A stretch of DNA of 64,000 nucleotides from Sycon ciliatum (GCF_964019385.1 NC_088643.1:6476495-6540494); one strand, 5' to 3'. Counted from the stretch's first letter, positions 45,149 through 57,449 are shown. Program-made: numbers and translations. The notes: generated by a model not told the origin, from the letters alone.

Positions 45149-46950
45149 ATGGCAAGTCATACAGAAAAGGAGACAGATGACAGCACCAAGGGCGTCGTTG
45201 GAGATATGTGTAAAGTGCTGGGTTTGACTCGGACGTCGCTGCTAAATTCAGTGGAAAACAACGATGCATTTACGTCTCTGAAGCGTAGTGCTGAGAGCTT
45301 GTCCAATGGTCTTGTGTTGGAGCTTTTCCGATTAAAAGAAACGGAGAAACTGACGTTCAAGGCTTTCACAACATGGCTGGAAGGAATATCTGGGAGAGAA
45401 CGTTCAACTTTAAATTCGAAGGCAGTGTCTGTCAAAATGAACAGACTGAAAGACAGACGTACTTACGTCCTGAAAGCAAACAAAGAGCAGTGGCATTTGC
45501 TTTCTGAGCAGGTATTTGAGCTTCCAGCTGGAGAGGCAGCAGGCTCTGGGTCCAGAGCTGGATCAAGCAGTGAAGCTGAGAGCAAATCCGCCGTGTCCAG
45601 TTCTGACCAGGCCACTGTAGAGATGATGAACTTCTGTCCATGGAAGGAGAACTTGCTACTGTGAACAAAAGGAAAGATGCTCTGGAGGAGACTGTAAAGA
45701 GGCAGCGGGATAAGATCAGGAATGCGACAAAGAAGATGAAGCGCCAAGACAGTGCCCTTGCTGAGGCCCAGGATAGCGAGGAGAACACAGAGGTTTCGTA
45801 TCTGGAGCGCAAGCTTACAAACGAGCAGCACCGTGTTTATTACTACCAAAAGCAGCTGTCAGTCAAGGACGAGAATATGAGGGAGCTTGAATGTAGCCTG
45901 GCGGAAGTTCGCCGATTGCTCTCTGCGGCTCAGAGCGAGATTTCTTCTCTTGAGGCTGGCCTGATGGATGCGCATGAAGAAACGGAATACTGTGACACAG
46001 ATGTGAAGACGATGGATGTTGGGAAATATCGAGATGCTGTGAGGGAGTGCTGTCTAGGCTTACTGGCGATGAATGTGGGAGTAAGGCATGTCGGTCCAGT
46101 TATCCGAACCGTACTGAAAATGGTTGGTAAATCAGCTGATCCCCTTCCAAGTGCCGGGCTGCTCTCCAAAATGCTTGTAGTTGTAGAGCTCAAGCAAATC
46201 AGTTCAATGCAAGTTGGCGAGTCCCTGATGGAAGCATCTAGCACCACCCTCCACAGCGATGGCACAAGTAAGGGTGGCTTCAAGTTCGGCAGCCACCAGG
46301 TGGCACGAACTGCCACAGAAGTGCTGACTCTGGGAATTGTGAACATGAAGTGTGGTAGTGCAGACCATGTGTTGGACAAGCTGAAGCAAGTACTGGGAGA
46401 TGTCGCGAGTGCTTGCAGTGGCGACGGCAAAGAACAAATTGCGGAGATCTTGAAAGGCATCACCAATACCATGAGTGACCGCTGCATAGTGCAGAAGAAA
46501 TTCAACGAACTGCTGCAGGAATACCGTGCTGACGTATTGCCAAGTGTTGTTGGCGGATGGGAGGATTTGACATCGGAGCAGCAGAGCAAGTTAACAACAA
46601 TGAACAACTATTTCTGCGGACTCCACTACATATTCGGATTAGCAGACCAAGCCCAAGAGCGCCTGAAAAAGTGGGAAGAGGTCCATTTCGAAGGCAAGGC
46701 ATTTGGGGCCACAGAGCTGCCACGGGCGTTTGACACGACTGAGTCCAGAGTGATCCGCATGCTTTGCACCACTGCCAATGCCTTTGAAAAGCATGGCAAC
46801 GAACAGGCCGGCTGCATGGCTGACTTCAATGTCTACATGGAGGAGACTGGCATTCCTGTCCCACTTGCCGAGCTACGTGGTAACCGCAGCTATGTTTGCT
46901 TTTACAACGGCGCCGGTGTCTCCTATTTGCGAGAGACCCTTCTCCAGTAG
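45149..46950 (+). pseudogene. Coiled-coil transposase-like protein, copy A, one 7-base deletion
   Basis: Starts ATGGCAAGTCATACAG and would encode 602 residues like copy B. N-terminal 130 residues helical and charged; Ser/Ala-rich linker; coiled coil (about residues 165-290); then an RNase-H-like pattern: TTLHSDGTSKGGFKFG (candidate first catalytic Asp), EVLTLGIVNMK, NTMSDRCIVQKK, YFCGLHYIFGLADQA (a CxxH motif, as in hAT/Kolobok-type transposases), LRGNRSYVCFYNGAG. A 7-base deletion near 45,628 (GCTGCTG present in copy B) shifts the frame. The stop after RETLLQ ends it earlier than the locus-1 homologue, which continues for some 300 residues. The transposase nature is inferred from the fold-like pattern. 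Confidence 0.65.
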
Positions 46951-47008
46951 ATACCTCCAGATGACAAAAGCAGAAAAACGTCATTTTGTGAAAAATCACC
47001 CTAACTAA

Positions 47009-47405
47009 GGGTGCGTTCTTAAATCCTCTCGGAAAAGTTGGACACTCTCCGAAGAGCTCGAGAGCTGTTCTTATTCTCTCCGACTTTAAGGAGGCTCTCC
47101 AAAGCTCTCCAAGCTTCAGAGGTGGTTGAAACTCGGAGATTCCTGCGGTTTGGGATCAGCGCTTGCGAACTACGACTAAAAGCCACGTGTTAATCATGAG
47201 TGTACCCATTTCCCTTTTCGCATACGCACACGTGCATATTACATTCATCACTCAAGATCGCTTCCTTTGGCGCTTCATTTTGCTTGACATGTGCAAAATA
47301 TCTCCGAATTCTTCGAGACCCGTTCTTGAATTATCCCGGTTCAGCGGTTTCTTTGACTTCTCTTTTCTTCTTCTCCGAGAAGCTAGGGAATATAAGAACG
47401 CACCC
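47009..47405. mobile_element. PIF/Harbinger-type MITE, copy A
   Basis: 397 bases with ends GGGTGCGTTCTTA and complement, flanked by TAA at both sides (47006-47008, 47406-47408). Three-base TAA duplications and GGG ends fit Harbinger. It lies 59 bases after the transposase-like stop. Also in copy B at 61,679-62,075, so it predates the duplication. Confidence 0.8.
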
Positions 47406-47598
47406 TAAGGTCCATTTTTGCAGATACTGGGCCATATCATAAGCCTTGACGGACAAATTTGCTTTGGGGGTGCACACAGAAAACTGAGCATACGATTTTT
47501 ATTCATATCCCACAACTGCGTGCACATGCATTTGAAGTGAACATCTGCGCACGCTAGTGCTAGGGATGATGGACAAAACCTAGTGTGATAGTCCCGAC

Positions 47599-48483
47599 CA
47601 GGGAGTAGTAAAATACAGCGAGGTGACACGCCACTAATCGTGATTTTTGATGGGTGCCTCGCGCTTGTTTTTTTTTCTTTTGCAAAAAAAGATGATCTGC
47701 TTAATCAATCTTGAGTATTTGTCGAAGAACTAATTCCGTGAAAAGGTCTATCCATCTCATGGAACAGCATTTGTTTTGCCCTTGTGATGCATCTGTGTCA
47801 TCGTCATATGGAAAAGTATCACCCTTCCGAAATTCGTCCCGATCGACGGCATGGAGCAATAGAACGAAGGTGATTTCCTTGAGAACAATATGTGTATGAT
47901 TGGAGATGAAAAGCGAGTGCACCGATTTCGAAGTCGAAAAAATCTCTAGGACACCACACGATCGGCACTAATTTCTCCTCAGTTGTGATCAACCAGTACT
48001 TCTCTACCTTCTTTGTGATGATGAGCATTTCATATTATCGTATGCTAGAGATTCGGGAGTTCACTTTTCGGAATGAAATGTTCCTAAGTTTGTGAAGGAT
48101 TGAAATGCGGCCTACATCGTCGTAAACAGCTTGTATCGACACAGGAAAAATCTACGGCGCGCAGGGATATCTCCCAAAGTGATACCACTCTTGCCGGACT
48201 TCTATCCTGACATAGTGGTAGTTTGGTCGACTACCAAACTTTGTGAAGGCAGACAATTGTTGGAAATTCTCAGCGCTGAGTTTCTACGGGCTGCAGTAGG
48301 AGTCTCTTTGGCGGTAGGTATTTTACTACTCCCTGATCGAGAGAATCCTCATCCGCGCGCGTGTCTACACACTTCGGTTCCCATAGTACCCCAATCTCAC
48401 CCGCCGGGTGAAAACGGTGCTGAGGCAATCGTCAAACTGGCCGTATATGCTCGTGTCACCTCCCTGTATTTTACTACTCCCTG
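47599..48483. mobile_element. hAT-type MITE, 885 bp, copy A
   Basis: Ends CAGGGAGTAGTAAAATACAG and complement with 8-bp duplication GTCCCGAC (47591-47598, 48484-48491). The empty site exists at 3,481-3,500 (ATAGTCCCGACACAAGC). CAG-type ends and 8-base duplications are the hAT signature. An extra internal copy of the end motif lies at about 48,318-48,335. No transposase. Also at 62,269-63,153 in copy B. Confidence 0.9.
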
Positions 48484-49888
48484 GTCCCGACACGAGCAAC
48501 GCAACGAAACTTTGCTTTAGTGCGAAAAAATAATTGTCAACAACGGGATAATGCAGAAAAATTAGTAAGCTGATGTTCAAGCCTTCAGTTCACCTTACCG
48601 TCCGTGGTAGTGAGAGTCTTCGATCCGTCTAGGTGAGCTTCTGCCGAATTCTGCAGCCTCGTACTAGTTAGCAGAGAATTTGACTTTCAACTACGACAAT
48701 CAGTGTATTCGCCTAGCTACAGCGGGACAGCAACACCATCAGTAAATCTAGAGAAGAACGGAAATATGTTCAGTAGGATGGCAAGCCTCGGGTACTCAGT
48801 CAGTACTAGAAGTAGTGTTAGCTACTGATACTCCGCTACAACTGAAACAAATCTCTCCCAAAGCCTTTTATCCCCATGCTGTTATGTAGGCGAATCCACA
48901 ACCACTGATTTTTTACACACAGCTGGTAGTGACCATGCGAACCGCTGGGGACACGTACACGCCAGCTAGCTAAAGACTAAGTCACGTGATCGAACACAAT
49001 GCGCGTTATTCTTACGTGTGCAACACTGCCAAGGCCAAGTCCCACGTAGATGAACACGTGATGTCATTCATAATGACTATGTACTAGCCGCACGTAGATG
49101 AACACGTGATGTAGGTCTTCGGCCCCTTTGCCTTTGGCTTCCTCTACGTGGCCACGTAGACGAAGTTCGAAGCCAAAGAGTGACATGGTAGACATGGTAG
49201 ACGAAGCCGAAGCCTGTAACCGAAGACCGACATCACGTGTACTCATTATGCAAAAATCACATGTAGTCGGTCTCGACTCTCGATCGAGTCGATGAGAGGC
49301 TCGCAGTTGGCGCCCACGTCATTATTTGGACACGCCAGCTAAAGACTTGGACTTGATCCAACAACGGCGTTACGCTTTATTGTTAGGTGTGCAGCACAGT
49401 TACACTACCAAGCCAACAGGCACCCTACGATCCGTGATCAGGCAGTCGATTCAGCTTGAATTTCGGGGCCTATTACAACATGACTGTATTACGTGCAGAC
49501 TGCACGTCATTATTATAAGTACGTACAATGACTACTGTATAATAATAGGGGAGCTAGAAGCGCAAGGAGCTGAAACTCACAAGCTGAGTCCACCACGTCC
49601 CCGACCACCACCCCGGCTATACTATGCTATGCTATCCGTGTCTTGCTTTGTATACCTTCATTGGCTTCAACTCATGCCCCCGGCTGATGCTGTGCGTGTA
49701 CAGGTGTACATGTGACATAACTAGAGCAAAAATAGATGACGTGGGCCTTGTCTGAACCATACTCCTACACAGTTGCGTGACGTGTTTTTCACGTCATTAG
49801 ACTCCCACACTCATTCAGAGCGCGCAAGAAGCAGTACACCTAGATCTACTGCGGCGGGTGCACTCCGAGTCTAGTCAGTGCTCTCAAC
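48484..49888. repeat. DR dispersed repeat, copy A (most complete)
   Basis: About 1.4 kb from TCCCGACACGAGC to GTGCTCTCAACTT, the uninterrupted reference for the DR family. It shows the undisturbed target sites of the Ngaro-like element (about 49,625-49,640) and of the piggyBac element (about 49,720). On the minus strand it has the conserved exon-like block with donor (exon end 48599, then GTAAGG). Confidence 0.85.
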
Positions 49889-49917
49889 TTAACTTGTAAT
49901 GTCTTTTTCCTTTCTAC

Positions 49918-52312
49918 ATATAAATAGAATTAAAAAACTACAAAGCCAACAAAGAGTACCATACAATTGTCATCATTCATGTGCTGTATTGAGTAAAACT
50001 CAACCAAATTCCAAAAATTAAAACATGTTGTGGACAGACATGCTAATGCAATCGATCGTTATATGTAATTCCAAATGTACTAATTATGATAGACTGAGAA
50101 CAATCATGTCCAAAACTAGAACTGACAAAATAAATAAAAAAGAGGATAAGAAGGATCTAGTCAATCATCATCATCATTGAATACTTGAAACGGTAACAAC
50201 TAGCCGTGTGTTAACAAGGGCGGGTGAAGTGGACTATCAAAATAAGGAGGTATACAATCACGAAGTTCGAGATGCATAACATTGCAATATACAATGTAAT
50301 GTGGGGTGTCAAATGTACCTCCATGTGTATACGTGTCTTGGTGTGTCTGCGTGCGCGTGTGTGTCGGTGTGATCGCCATGGGAATCGGTTGTTGACACGG
50401 GGCGCTGTTTAGATGATAATCGGACTATTCTTCGCGTTTTTCGTCTTCTTTCTTTTCGTCTTCTTGCACACATTCTGGTCTTCTTTGCTTCTCTGAAAGC
50501 GGTAGCTTTTCTGGCCGCAAAGGAAACTAGTTTTTTCCAAAATTCTTCATGGCGTTCACTAGCTCCGGTATCGTCCATAGCTTCTGATCAGGCGATCCTG
50601 ATATTGATGAAAGTAGATGGCTTCCCAAGCCGCTGCATAGAACTTCACGACTGGGGCGACTTGACTTAGCCAAACTCTTCCAGAATTCTTCATATTCGTT
50701 GAGAGCCATGAAGTAATTCTCGGGATTCAATGTCTTAAGCCTACCCATTATCAGCAGCTTCAGAACTGAGTGCTTTTCTGAGAGCTTGGCGGCCATGTCG
50801 ACCAATGTTCGGGACATATCCATATCTTCGCCCAGATCATAATTGTCGTAATAGTTGATATCACAATGGTAGTAAGGGTTATACGAGTCCGTCCACTCAT
50901 CATCATCGTCGATAAGGGGAAATGCGTTGAGATCTTCAAGTTCCAGAGCTGATAACAATTTTCTGTCTTTCTGGGCTAAATTGTGCAGGGAATGCGCAAT
51001 TTTCATAAGCCTCCGCGAGCGGTTAAAGTAAGGTATGTATTTGGTCATCCTTGAAACAAGTGGTTCCATCGAGTTGATAATCACTGCTTGACGCGATTTC
51101 TTCGATGCGAAACGCTTGAACAAATCTGCCACATCTCTAAACAGGTACTGCAATGGTTCAAAGCAAAGGGAACTCAAGTCTTTGGTCGACTTAACGTTTC
51201 GGTCGATTTCCCTCAGCAAAAGGTTTGGTAGGAACTCTCGATCTTCTTGTGCATGTAGTAAATGGCGTTCGGCGAGTGACTTGAACAGGCCAGCGCTGTC
51301 CCAGCTCGTGGTATGACTCAACTGTGCTGGCAGCATCAACTCTAGGCACGACAGTGTGATAATCGACTGCTTCTTTTCTCTGCCGACCAAACCAACATCC
51401 ACATCGCTGCCGTAAATGCAATGCATGGTATCGATGCACCGGCTATAATACAGGCCAGCCACACCGGTGACAATTTCCAGGTTTCTGGCAACGTCTGTAT
51501 ATGACACGTCCAAAGCAGGACTGAGTTGATAGCGTTGCTGCACGCATGGGACAAAGAATACACAAATTGATAGTGAAAACAACTTGTTTGTGCATTCGTG
51601 AGGCATATCGGTTGACAATTGGACCTGATCATTATGATAGTACAGCCAGTTTTCCTTAGCCGCTTCCGTCTGTGATTTTCTCAATTTAAATAATAGAATG
51701 GAAGTGGAAGATTCAATGGACTTCTCGTGTGCTCTGGATGGTTGTCGTGAGTCAGTCAAGTGAGAATTCCAGTCGGCAGGAATAGCGCAAGCTCACACGT
51801 AGGGAGAAACACACAATTCCCCGGGAATAGTAAAGTAGAATTGCAACGAGACGTATACGGACAAAACGGCTGCATTTCGAGTGTGAACAGGAGACGGCGT
51901 TGTGTGCCGACTCTCCCCCCCCCCCCCCCCCCCCACAACAAAACTGCATACTAGAGTTCTTTAGCATTTCAAACACTTAGCTCCCATGATAATTCACCGA
52001 ATGTCTAACATGATTCATTCTCGCCATTGAACTTGCAAAATGCAAGCTCCGTTTCCTTATGCACCATGTTCACACCACCAGCATTAGCTCTATTCTAAAA
52101 CAGTAACTCCAACATCCCAGGAACACCCGTAGTAATGACAATTGCAAATACGTTGTGCCCCTCTAACGCTGGGAACACCTGGCAACAGCTGACCATTGGT
52201 TTCCGCCGTGAAGCTTTGGAACACCCTGCCACAGGAGATCACCTCCACTTGTCGCCATAATTCGTTAGAACTAATGCTGAAAGTGTTCGTCCATGGTTAA
52301 CCTAGCCTAACA
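49918..52312. repeat. Partial segmental copy C
   Basis: Matches copy A from about 37,880 to 41,860 without the MITE, and copy B from 54,060 to 56,450. It contains only the F-box-gene paralogue and its flanks, and joins directly to the DR repeat of copy A. Confidence 0.85.
50309..51537 (-). pseudogene. F-box-gene paralogue, last exon, copy C, frameshifted
   Basis: Starts after the same acceptor (exon base 51537) with QRYQLSPALDVSYTDVARNL and reads through the family landmarks, including the extra EFLPNLLLREID segment that copy A lacks, to VNAMKNFGKN. One base lost in a T run near 50,533 shifts the frame; the basic tail continues in the other frame to about 50,309. Single-unit tail, no 207-base duplication. 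Confidence 0.7.
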
Positions 52313-52765
52313 TTACCTCCCTTGAGCATCTGCCCTCATTTCCCCGTTCTTGTCTGATTGTAAAGTTTGTCAAAAATTGGCTTGTAATTCCCAGTACATG
52401 TATTTTCCCTTTATTTCTCTCATTTTCTCGAGACACTTTTCATTTTTTATTCTATCGCCATTATAATATTGGACATCAATGCCCGATTGTTTTGCAATCT
52501 AAATTAGAACTTCAAGTAAACAAACTACTTACCCGGAATCTGTGGTGTAATCTGTAAACTACATCCCTTTCTACCTGCACGTGCGAAACGACAAGTCTGG
52601 TGGACTCTGTAGTAGAATGACAGGGGGCAATCTACTATAGTAGAACGACCCCCCCCCCCCCCCGGTCATTGTACTATATAGTAGATTGCCCCCGGGGTCA
52701 CTCTACTATATAGTACAATGCCCGGGGGTCCATCTGCTGGGGGGTCATTCTACTATATAGTACAC
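52313..52765. repeat. Junction sequence with TACTATATAGTA palindrome cluster
   Basis: Unique sequence to about 52,600, then at 52,620-52,765 four TCTACTATATAGTA-type palindromes separated by C- or G-rich blocks (GGGGGTCATTC, GCCCCCGGGG). The left end of copy B follows at once (GGACAACCGCATCCC). Confidence 0.6.
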
Positions 52766-53430
52766 CGGACAACCGCATCCCAAAACAGGTACTGTTTGGC
52801 TCCTTCTTGCAGCGTCGCCCAGCACATGGCCCACGCCGCAGATGGAAGGACTGTGCTGTCCGGGATCTACGTGCCCGTGGCGTGGATGCATCATGGTATG
52901 ATGTTGCATGTGAGTCTCGCGCGGAGTGGCGCAGCACCTACCAAGAGCCTGACAATGTGCCTGAGCCTCCGCCCCCAGTGGTATGTACGGTACGCGGACG
53001 GGATTTTGCACGGAAAGGAGACATGGCTCGGCATAAGTGTCTGGAGGAGCGTGCGCGGCCTGTGTCTGAGCAGCGGGGCGCCAGTCAGTGCGGGCGGTGT
53101 GGGCGGTGGCTGAGAAGCCGCGGTGGCTTGGTCCGGCATGTGTGTGCCTCAACGGTGGATGCCGCAGTGCCACCTGGAACTACCGGAACGTCGGCACCGG
53201 CGGAGGGATGTTGTGCCGCGCATTGTAAACAGGTGTGGTCGCTGCTTTCGCGATGTCCGGGGACGGGGAAGGCATCGCTGTTCAAGGGTGGCGCATAGAC
53301 CAACAGCAGAGGAGCGCTCAGCCTTCCAGCATGTGTGCATATGCGGCAAGCGGATGCGACTACCCGTGCACCTGGAGCGTCATCGAGCGTCGTGTCCTCT
53401 CTCTCTCTCTCTTCTCAAGTTTCCCAGTAA
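52766..53430 (+). pseudogene. LINE C-terminal tail with zinc fingers, copy B
   Basis: Duplicate of copy A from its DNRIPK motif onward. Fingers in order: the first is damaged, its second Cys changed to Arg (CTVRGRDFARKG); CGRCGRWLRSRGGLVRHVC is intact; the two further fingers lie in the shifted frame. The 5' border coincides with the palindrome cluster. Confidence 0.7.
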
Positions 53431-53479
53431 TGGGATCACGTGACCCTTTTGCGGCAGTGACTCTACAGGACAGGACAGG

Positions 53480-53668
53480 TGTGTCTGTGTGTGTATGTGT
53501 GTGTATGTGTATGTGTGCGTGTGTATGTGTATGTGTGCGTGTGTATGTGTGTGTGTATGTGTGTGTATGTGTGTGTGTATGTGTGTGTGTATGTGTGCGT
53601 GTGTGCGTATGTGTGTGTGCGTATGTGTGTGTGTGTGTGCGTGTGTATGTGTGTGTGTGTATGTGCAT
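53480..53668. repeat. GT-rich microsatellite, copy B
   Basis: Compound GTGTGT/ATGT/GCGT tract, equivalent of 37,317-37,512 but diverged in pattern. Confidence 0.85.
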
Positions 53669-54476
53669 GCTTATTGAATAGTCTAAGTTAAACGACATTT
53701 TCTTTTTTGATTCATAAATAGGGACTGTGCTTGCGAATGAGAACACCATTCATTACTTTGAGTTCATTTTTGAAATTTAGACACAAAAGCAGAGTATAAT
53801 ATACATGTCTACATGTATGCACAAAGAACAAAAAGGGGAATATTGAAACGATTTTTACTTCTGTGATGGAAGTACTAAGTACTCAATAGATTCCGCGGTA
53901 CTGCCCTCGTACTCGTGCAGGAACCTGTTCTTAACTCGGATACTGCGCCAGTAATACATGTAAAAAAGGAAACACATGAGAACGAGTTATGCGGCAACTA
54001 TCCACGACTGTGTTTTCTTCTCTTTTTTTGCAAGAAAATAAATAAAGGAAAAGTGTGTAAATAAATAGAATTAAAAAAATACAAAGCCAACAAAGAGTAC
54101 CATACAATTGTCATCATTCATGTGCTGTATTGAGTAAAACTCAACCAAATTCCAAAAATTTAAAACATGTTGTGGACAGACATGCTAATGCAATCGATCG
54201 TTATATGTAATTCCAAATGTACTAATTATGATAGACTGAGAACAATCGTGTCAAAAACTAGAACTGACAAAATAAATAAAGAAGAGGATAAGAAGGATCT
54301 AGTCAATCATCATCATCATTGAATACTTGAAACGGTAACAACTAGCCGTGACTAACACTGTTAACAAGGGCGGGTGAAGTGGACTATCAAAATAAGGAGG
54401 TATACAATCACGAAGTTCGAGATGCATAGCATTGCAATATACAATGTAGTGTGGGGTGTCAAATGTACGTCCATGT
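53669..54476. other. Duplicated non-coding flank (copy B)
   Basis: Matches 37,513-38,282 with a roughly 40-base insertion near 53,970-54,005. No gene. Confidence 0.6.
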
Positions 54477-55688
54477 TTATACGTGTCTTGGTGTGTCTGC
54501 GTGCGCGTGTGTGTCGGTGTGATCGCCGCGGCCATCGGTTGTTGACACGGGACGCTGTTTAGATGATAATTGGACTATTCTTCGCGTTCTTCGTCTTCTT
54601 TCTTTTCGTCTTCTTGCACACATTCTGGTCTTCTTTGCTTCTCTGAAAGCGGTAGCTTTTCTGGCCGCAAAGAAAACTAGTTTTTTTCCATAATTCTTCA
54701 TGGCGTTCACTAGCTCCGGTTTCGTCCATAGCTTCTGATCAGGCGATCCTGATATTGATGAAAGTAGATGGCTTCCCAAGCCGCTGCATAGAACTTCACG
54801 ACTGGGGCGACTTGACTTAGCCAAACTCTTCCAGAATTCTTCATATTCGTTGAGAGCCATGAAGTAATTCTCGGGATTCAATGTCTTAAGCCTACCCATT
54901 ATCAGCAGCTTCAGAACTGAGTGCTTTTCTGAGAGCTTGGCGGCCATGTCGACCAATGTTCGGGACTTATCCATATCTTCGCCCAGATCATAATTGTCGC
55001 TATAGTTGATATCACAATGGTAGTACGGGTTATACCAGTCCGTCCACTCATCATCATCGTCGATAAGGGGAAATGCGTTGAGATCTTCAAGTTCCAGAGC
55101 TGATAACAATTTCCTGTCTTTCTGGGCTAAATTGTGCAGGGAATGCGCAATTTTCACAAGCCTCCGCGAGCGGTTAAAGTAATGTATGTATTTGGTCATC
55201 CTTGAAACAAGTGGTTCCATCAAGTTGATAATCACTCCTTGACGCGTTTTCTTCGATCCGAAACGCTTGAACAAATCTGCCACATTTCTAAACAGGTACT
55301 GCAATGGTTCAAAGCGAAGGGAACTCAAGTCTTTGGTCGACTTAACGTTTCGGTCGACATCCTTCAGCAAAAGGCTTGGTAGGAACTCTCGATCTTCTTG
55401 TGCATGTAGTAAATGGCGTTTGGCGAGTGACTTGAACAGGCCAGCGCTGTCCCAGCTAGTGGTATGACTCAACTGTGCTGGCAGTACCCACTCTAGGCAC
55501 AACAGTGTGATAATCGACTGCTTCTTTTCTCTGCCGACCAAACCATCATCCACATCGCTGTCGTAAATGCAATGCATGGTATCGATGCACCGGCTATGAT
55601 ACAGGCCGGCCACACCGGTGACAATTTCCAGGTTTCTGGCAACGTCTATATATGACACGTCCAAAGCAGGACTGAGTTGATAGTGTTG
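54477..55688 (-). CDS. F-box-gene paralogue, last exon, copy B, open frame
   Basis: Open from the acceptor (exon base 55688, CCCATGCGTGCAG|CAACAC) to the stop at 54477, about 400 codons; the frame also stays open upstream into the presumed intron. Landmarks: HYQLSPALDVSYIDVARNL, LVKIAHSLHNLAQKDRKLL, acidic DDDDEW patch, MAAKLSEKHSVLKLLIMGRL, LNEYEEFWKSLAKSSR, SGLGSHL, basic tail ARRRKERRRRTRR that may be a nuclear signal. The only one of the three recent copies without an obvious lesion. No F-box exon was found upstream, so either it lies too far away or diverged to see, or the copy is a partial gene. It is antisense to the transposase-like gene, as in locus 1. Confidence 0.5.
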   Translation of the reverse strand, partial: QHYQLSPALDVSYIDVARNLEIVTGVAGLYHSRCIDTMHCIYDSDVDDGLVGREKKQSIITLLCLEWVLPAQLSHTTSWDSAGLFKSLAKRHLLHAQEDREFLPSLLLKDVDRNVKSTKDLSSLRFEPLQYLFRNVADLFKRFGSKKTRQGVIINLMEPLVSRMTKYIHYFNRSRRLVKIAHSLHNLAQKDRKLLSALELEDLNAFPLIDDDDEWTDWYNPYYHCDINYSDNYDLGEDMDKSRTLVDMAAKLSEKHSVLKLLIMGRLKTLNPENYFMALNEYEEFWKSLAKSSRPSREVLCSGLGSHLLSSISGSPDQKLWTKPELVNAMKNYGKKLVFFAARKATAFREAKKTRMCARRRKERRRRTRRIVQLSSKQRPVSTTDGRGDHTDTHAHADTPRHV

Positions 55689-56619
55689 CTGCACGCATGG
55701 GACAAAGAATACAAAAATTGATAGTGAAAACAACGTATTTGTGCATTCGTGAGGCATATCGGTTGACAATTGGACCTGATCATTATGATAGTACAGCCAG
55801 TTTTCCTTAGACGCTTCCGTCTGTGATTTTCTCAATCTAAATAATAGAATGGAAGTGGAAGATTCAATGGACTTCTCGTGTGCTCTGGAGGTTGTCGTGA
55901 GTCAGTCAAGTGAGAATTCAAGTCGGCAGGAATAGCTCAAGCTCACACGTAGGGAGCAACACACAATTCCCCGGGAATAGTAAAGTAGAATTGCAACGAG
56001 ACGTATATGGACAAAACGGCTGCATTTCGAGTGTGAACAGGAGACGGCGTTGTGTGCCGACTCCCCCCCCCCCCCCCAACAAAACTGCATACTAGAGTTC
56101 TTTAGCATTTCAAACACTAAGCTCCCCATGATAATTCACCGAATGTCTAACATGATTCATTCTCTCCATTGAACTTGCAAAATGCAAGCTCCGTTTCCTT
56201 ATGCACCATGTTCACACCACCAGCATTAGCTCTATTCTCAAACAGTAACTCCAACATCCCAGGAACACCCGTAGTAATGACAATTGCAAATACGTTGTGC
56301 CCCTCTAACGCTGGGAACACCTGGCAACAGCTGACCATTGGTTTTCGCCGTGAAGCTTTGGAACACCCTGCCACAGGAGATCACCTCCACTTGTCGCCAT
56401 AATTCGTAAGAACTATTGCTGAAAGTGTTCGTCCATGGTTAATCTAGCCGAACATTTTACAACCAGATATTTAATCATTCCAGTCATATTTGTATCTTTT
56501 CTTGCCGCCTTAGATCACAATTGGCAACCATACCACCAGAATGGTAATGTACAGATATACAATAGTAAATGCTGCTGTCTGATGATCGCTGAAATGCCTG
56601 AAAACTTGCAGCTGTAAAG
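55689..56619. other. Upstream flank of the copy-B paralogue
   Basis: Equivalent of 41,097-42,033, with a C run at about 56,064-56,078. No gene beyond the short LINE-like fragment noted for copy A. Confidence 0.45.
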
Positions 56620-57230
56620 TTAATTTAGGTACGTTCGGGCCTGGTTTAAATCTGGCTTTGGAAATTCTATTGTTCATTGCTGTCAGGGTCGATCTCATTT
56701 TCTTTATGCTACGCTGACGAGTCCACAAAGAACGAAACATTTAGTATTTCACTCCTGCTCTTTTAGTAGTTGACCACCCTCATGCGGGTAGTGCCTTTGC
56801 TGTTTGCGTTACGCAGAACTCACTGACTTGTCGGTTTGAGCACTCTGGCATAGTGGCAAGGTGCGTTCGGGCCTGGTTTAAATCTGGCTTTTAAAAATTA
56901 TTTTCAATTCAAATCAGGTTCGGCCTCATTTTCTCTGTGCTGCGCTGATGAGTCAACGAAGGACAAAGCAGTTCTGTCCCCGGATTGAGTATTTCGCTCC
57001 TGTTCATAGAAGTTGAGCACTCTCGTGGTGGGTAGTGCCTTTGCTGTTTGCGTTATGGAGAGCTCGCTGAGTTGTCGGTTGGAGCACTCTGGAAAGGTAC
57101 ATTCGCGCCTGGTTTAAATCTGGCTTTGGAAAATTTATTTCTCACTACTATCAGGTCCATTTTCTCTGTGTTGCGCTAATGAGTCCACAAAGGGCAAAAC
57201 AGTTCTGTCCGCAGATCGAGTACTGTAGCT
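56620..57230 (+). repeat. Degenerate family-1 retrozyme trimer, copy B
   Basis: Cores at 56714 (CUGACGA), 56945 (CUGAUGA) and 57176 (CUAAUGA), again 231 bases apart. All carry disabling changes. Same array as 42,034-42,640. Confidence 0.8.
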
Positions 57231-57449
57231 GTAAATTTGAAAAATGTGAAAAATGTACATGCCAGTTCCAAGGATTCCTTCAGAAGAAGTCATTGGAAAT
57301 ATGTCATATTTTCAAGGATTTTGTAAAGTTGATCTACACCCCGGAAATAAACCTGGTTGGGGGATTTCAACACTCAACAGCCAGCAAGGCTGATGGATTT
57401 ACCGCTACGGCCTAATCTCATAGCTTACAAATGGGTCGAGTGGCTTTTA

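Noticed and set aside
46502-46829. Minus-strand frames within the transposase-like gene
   Set aside because: Antisense shadows; no conserved features.
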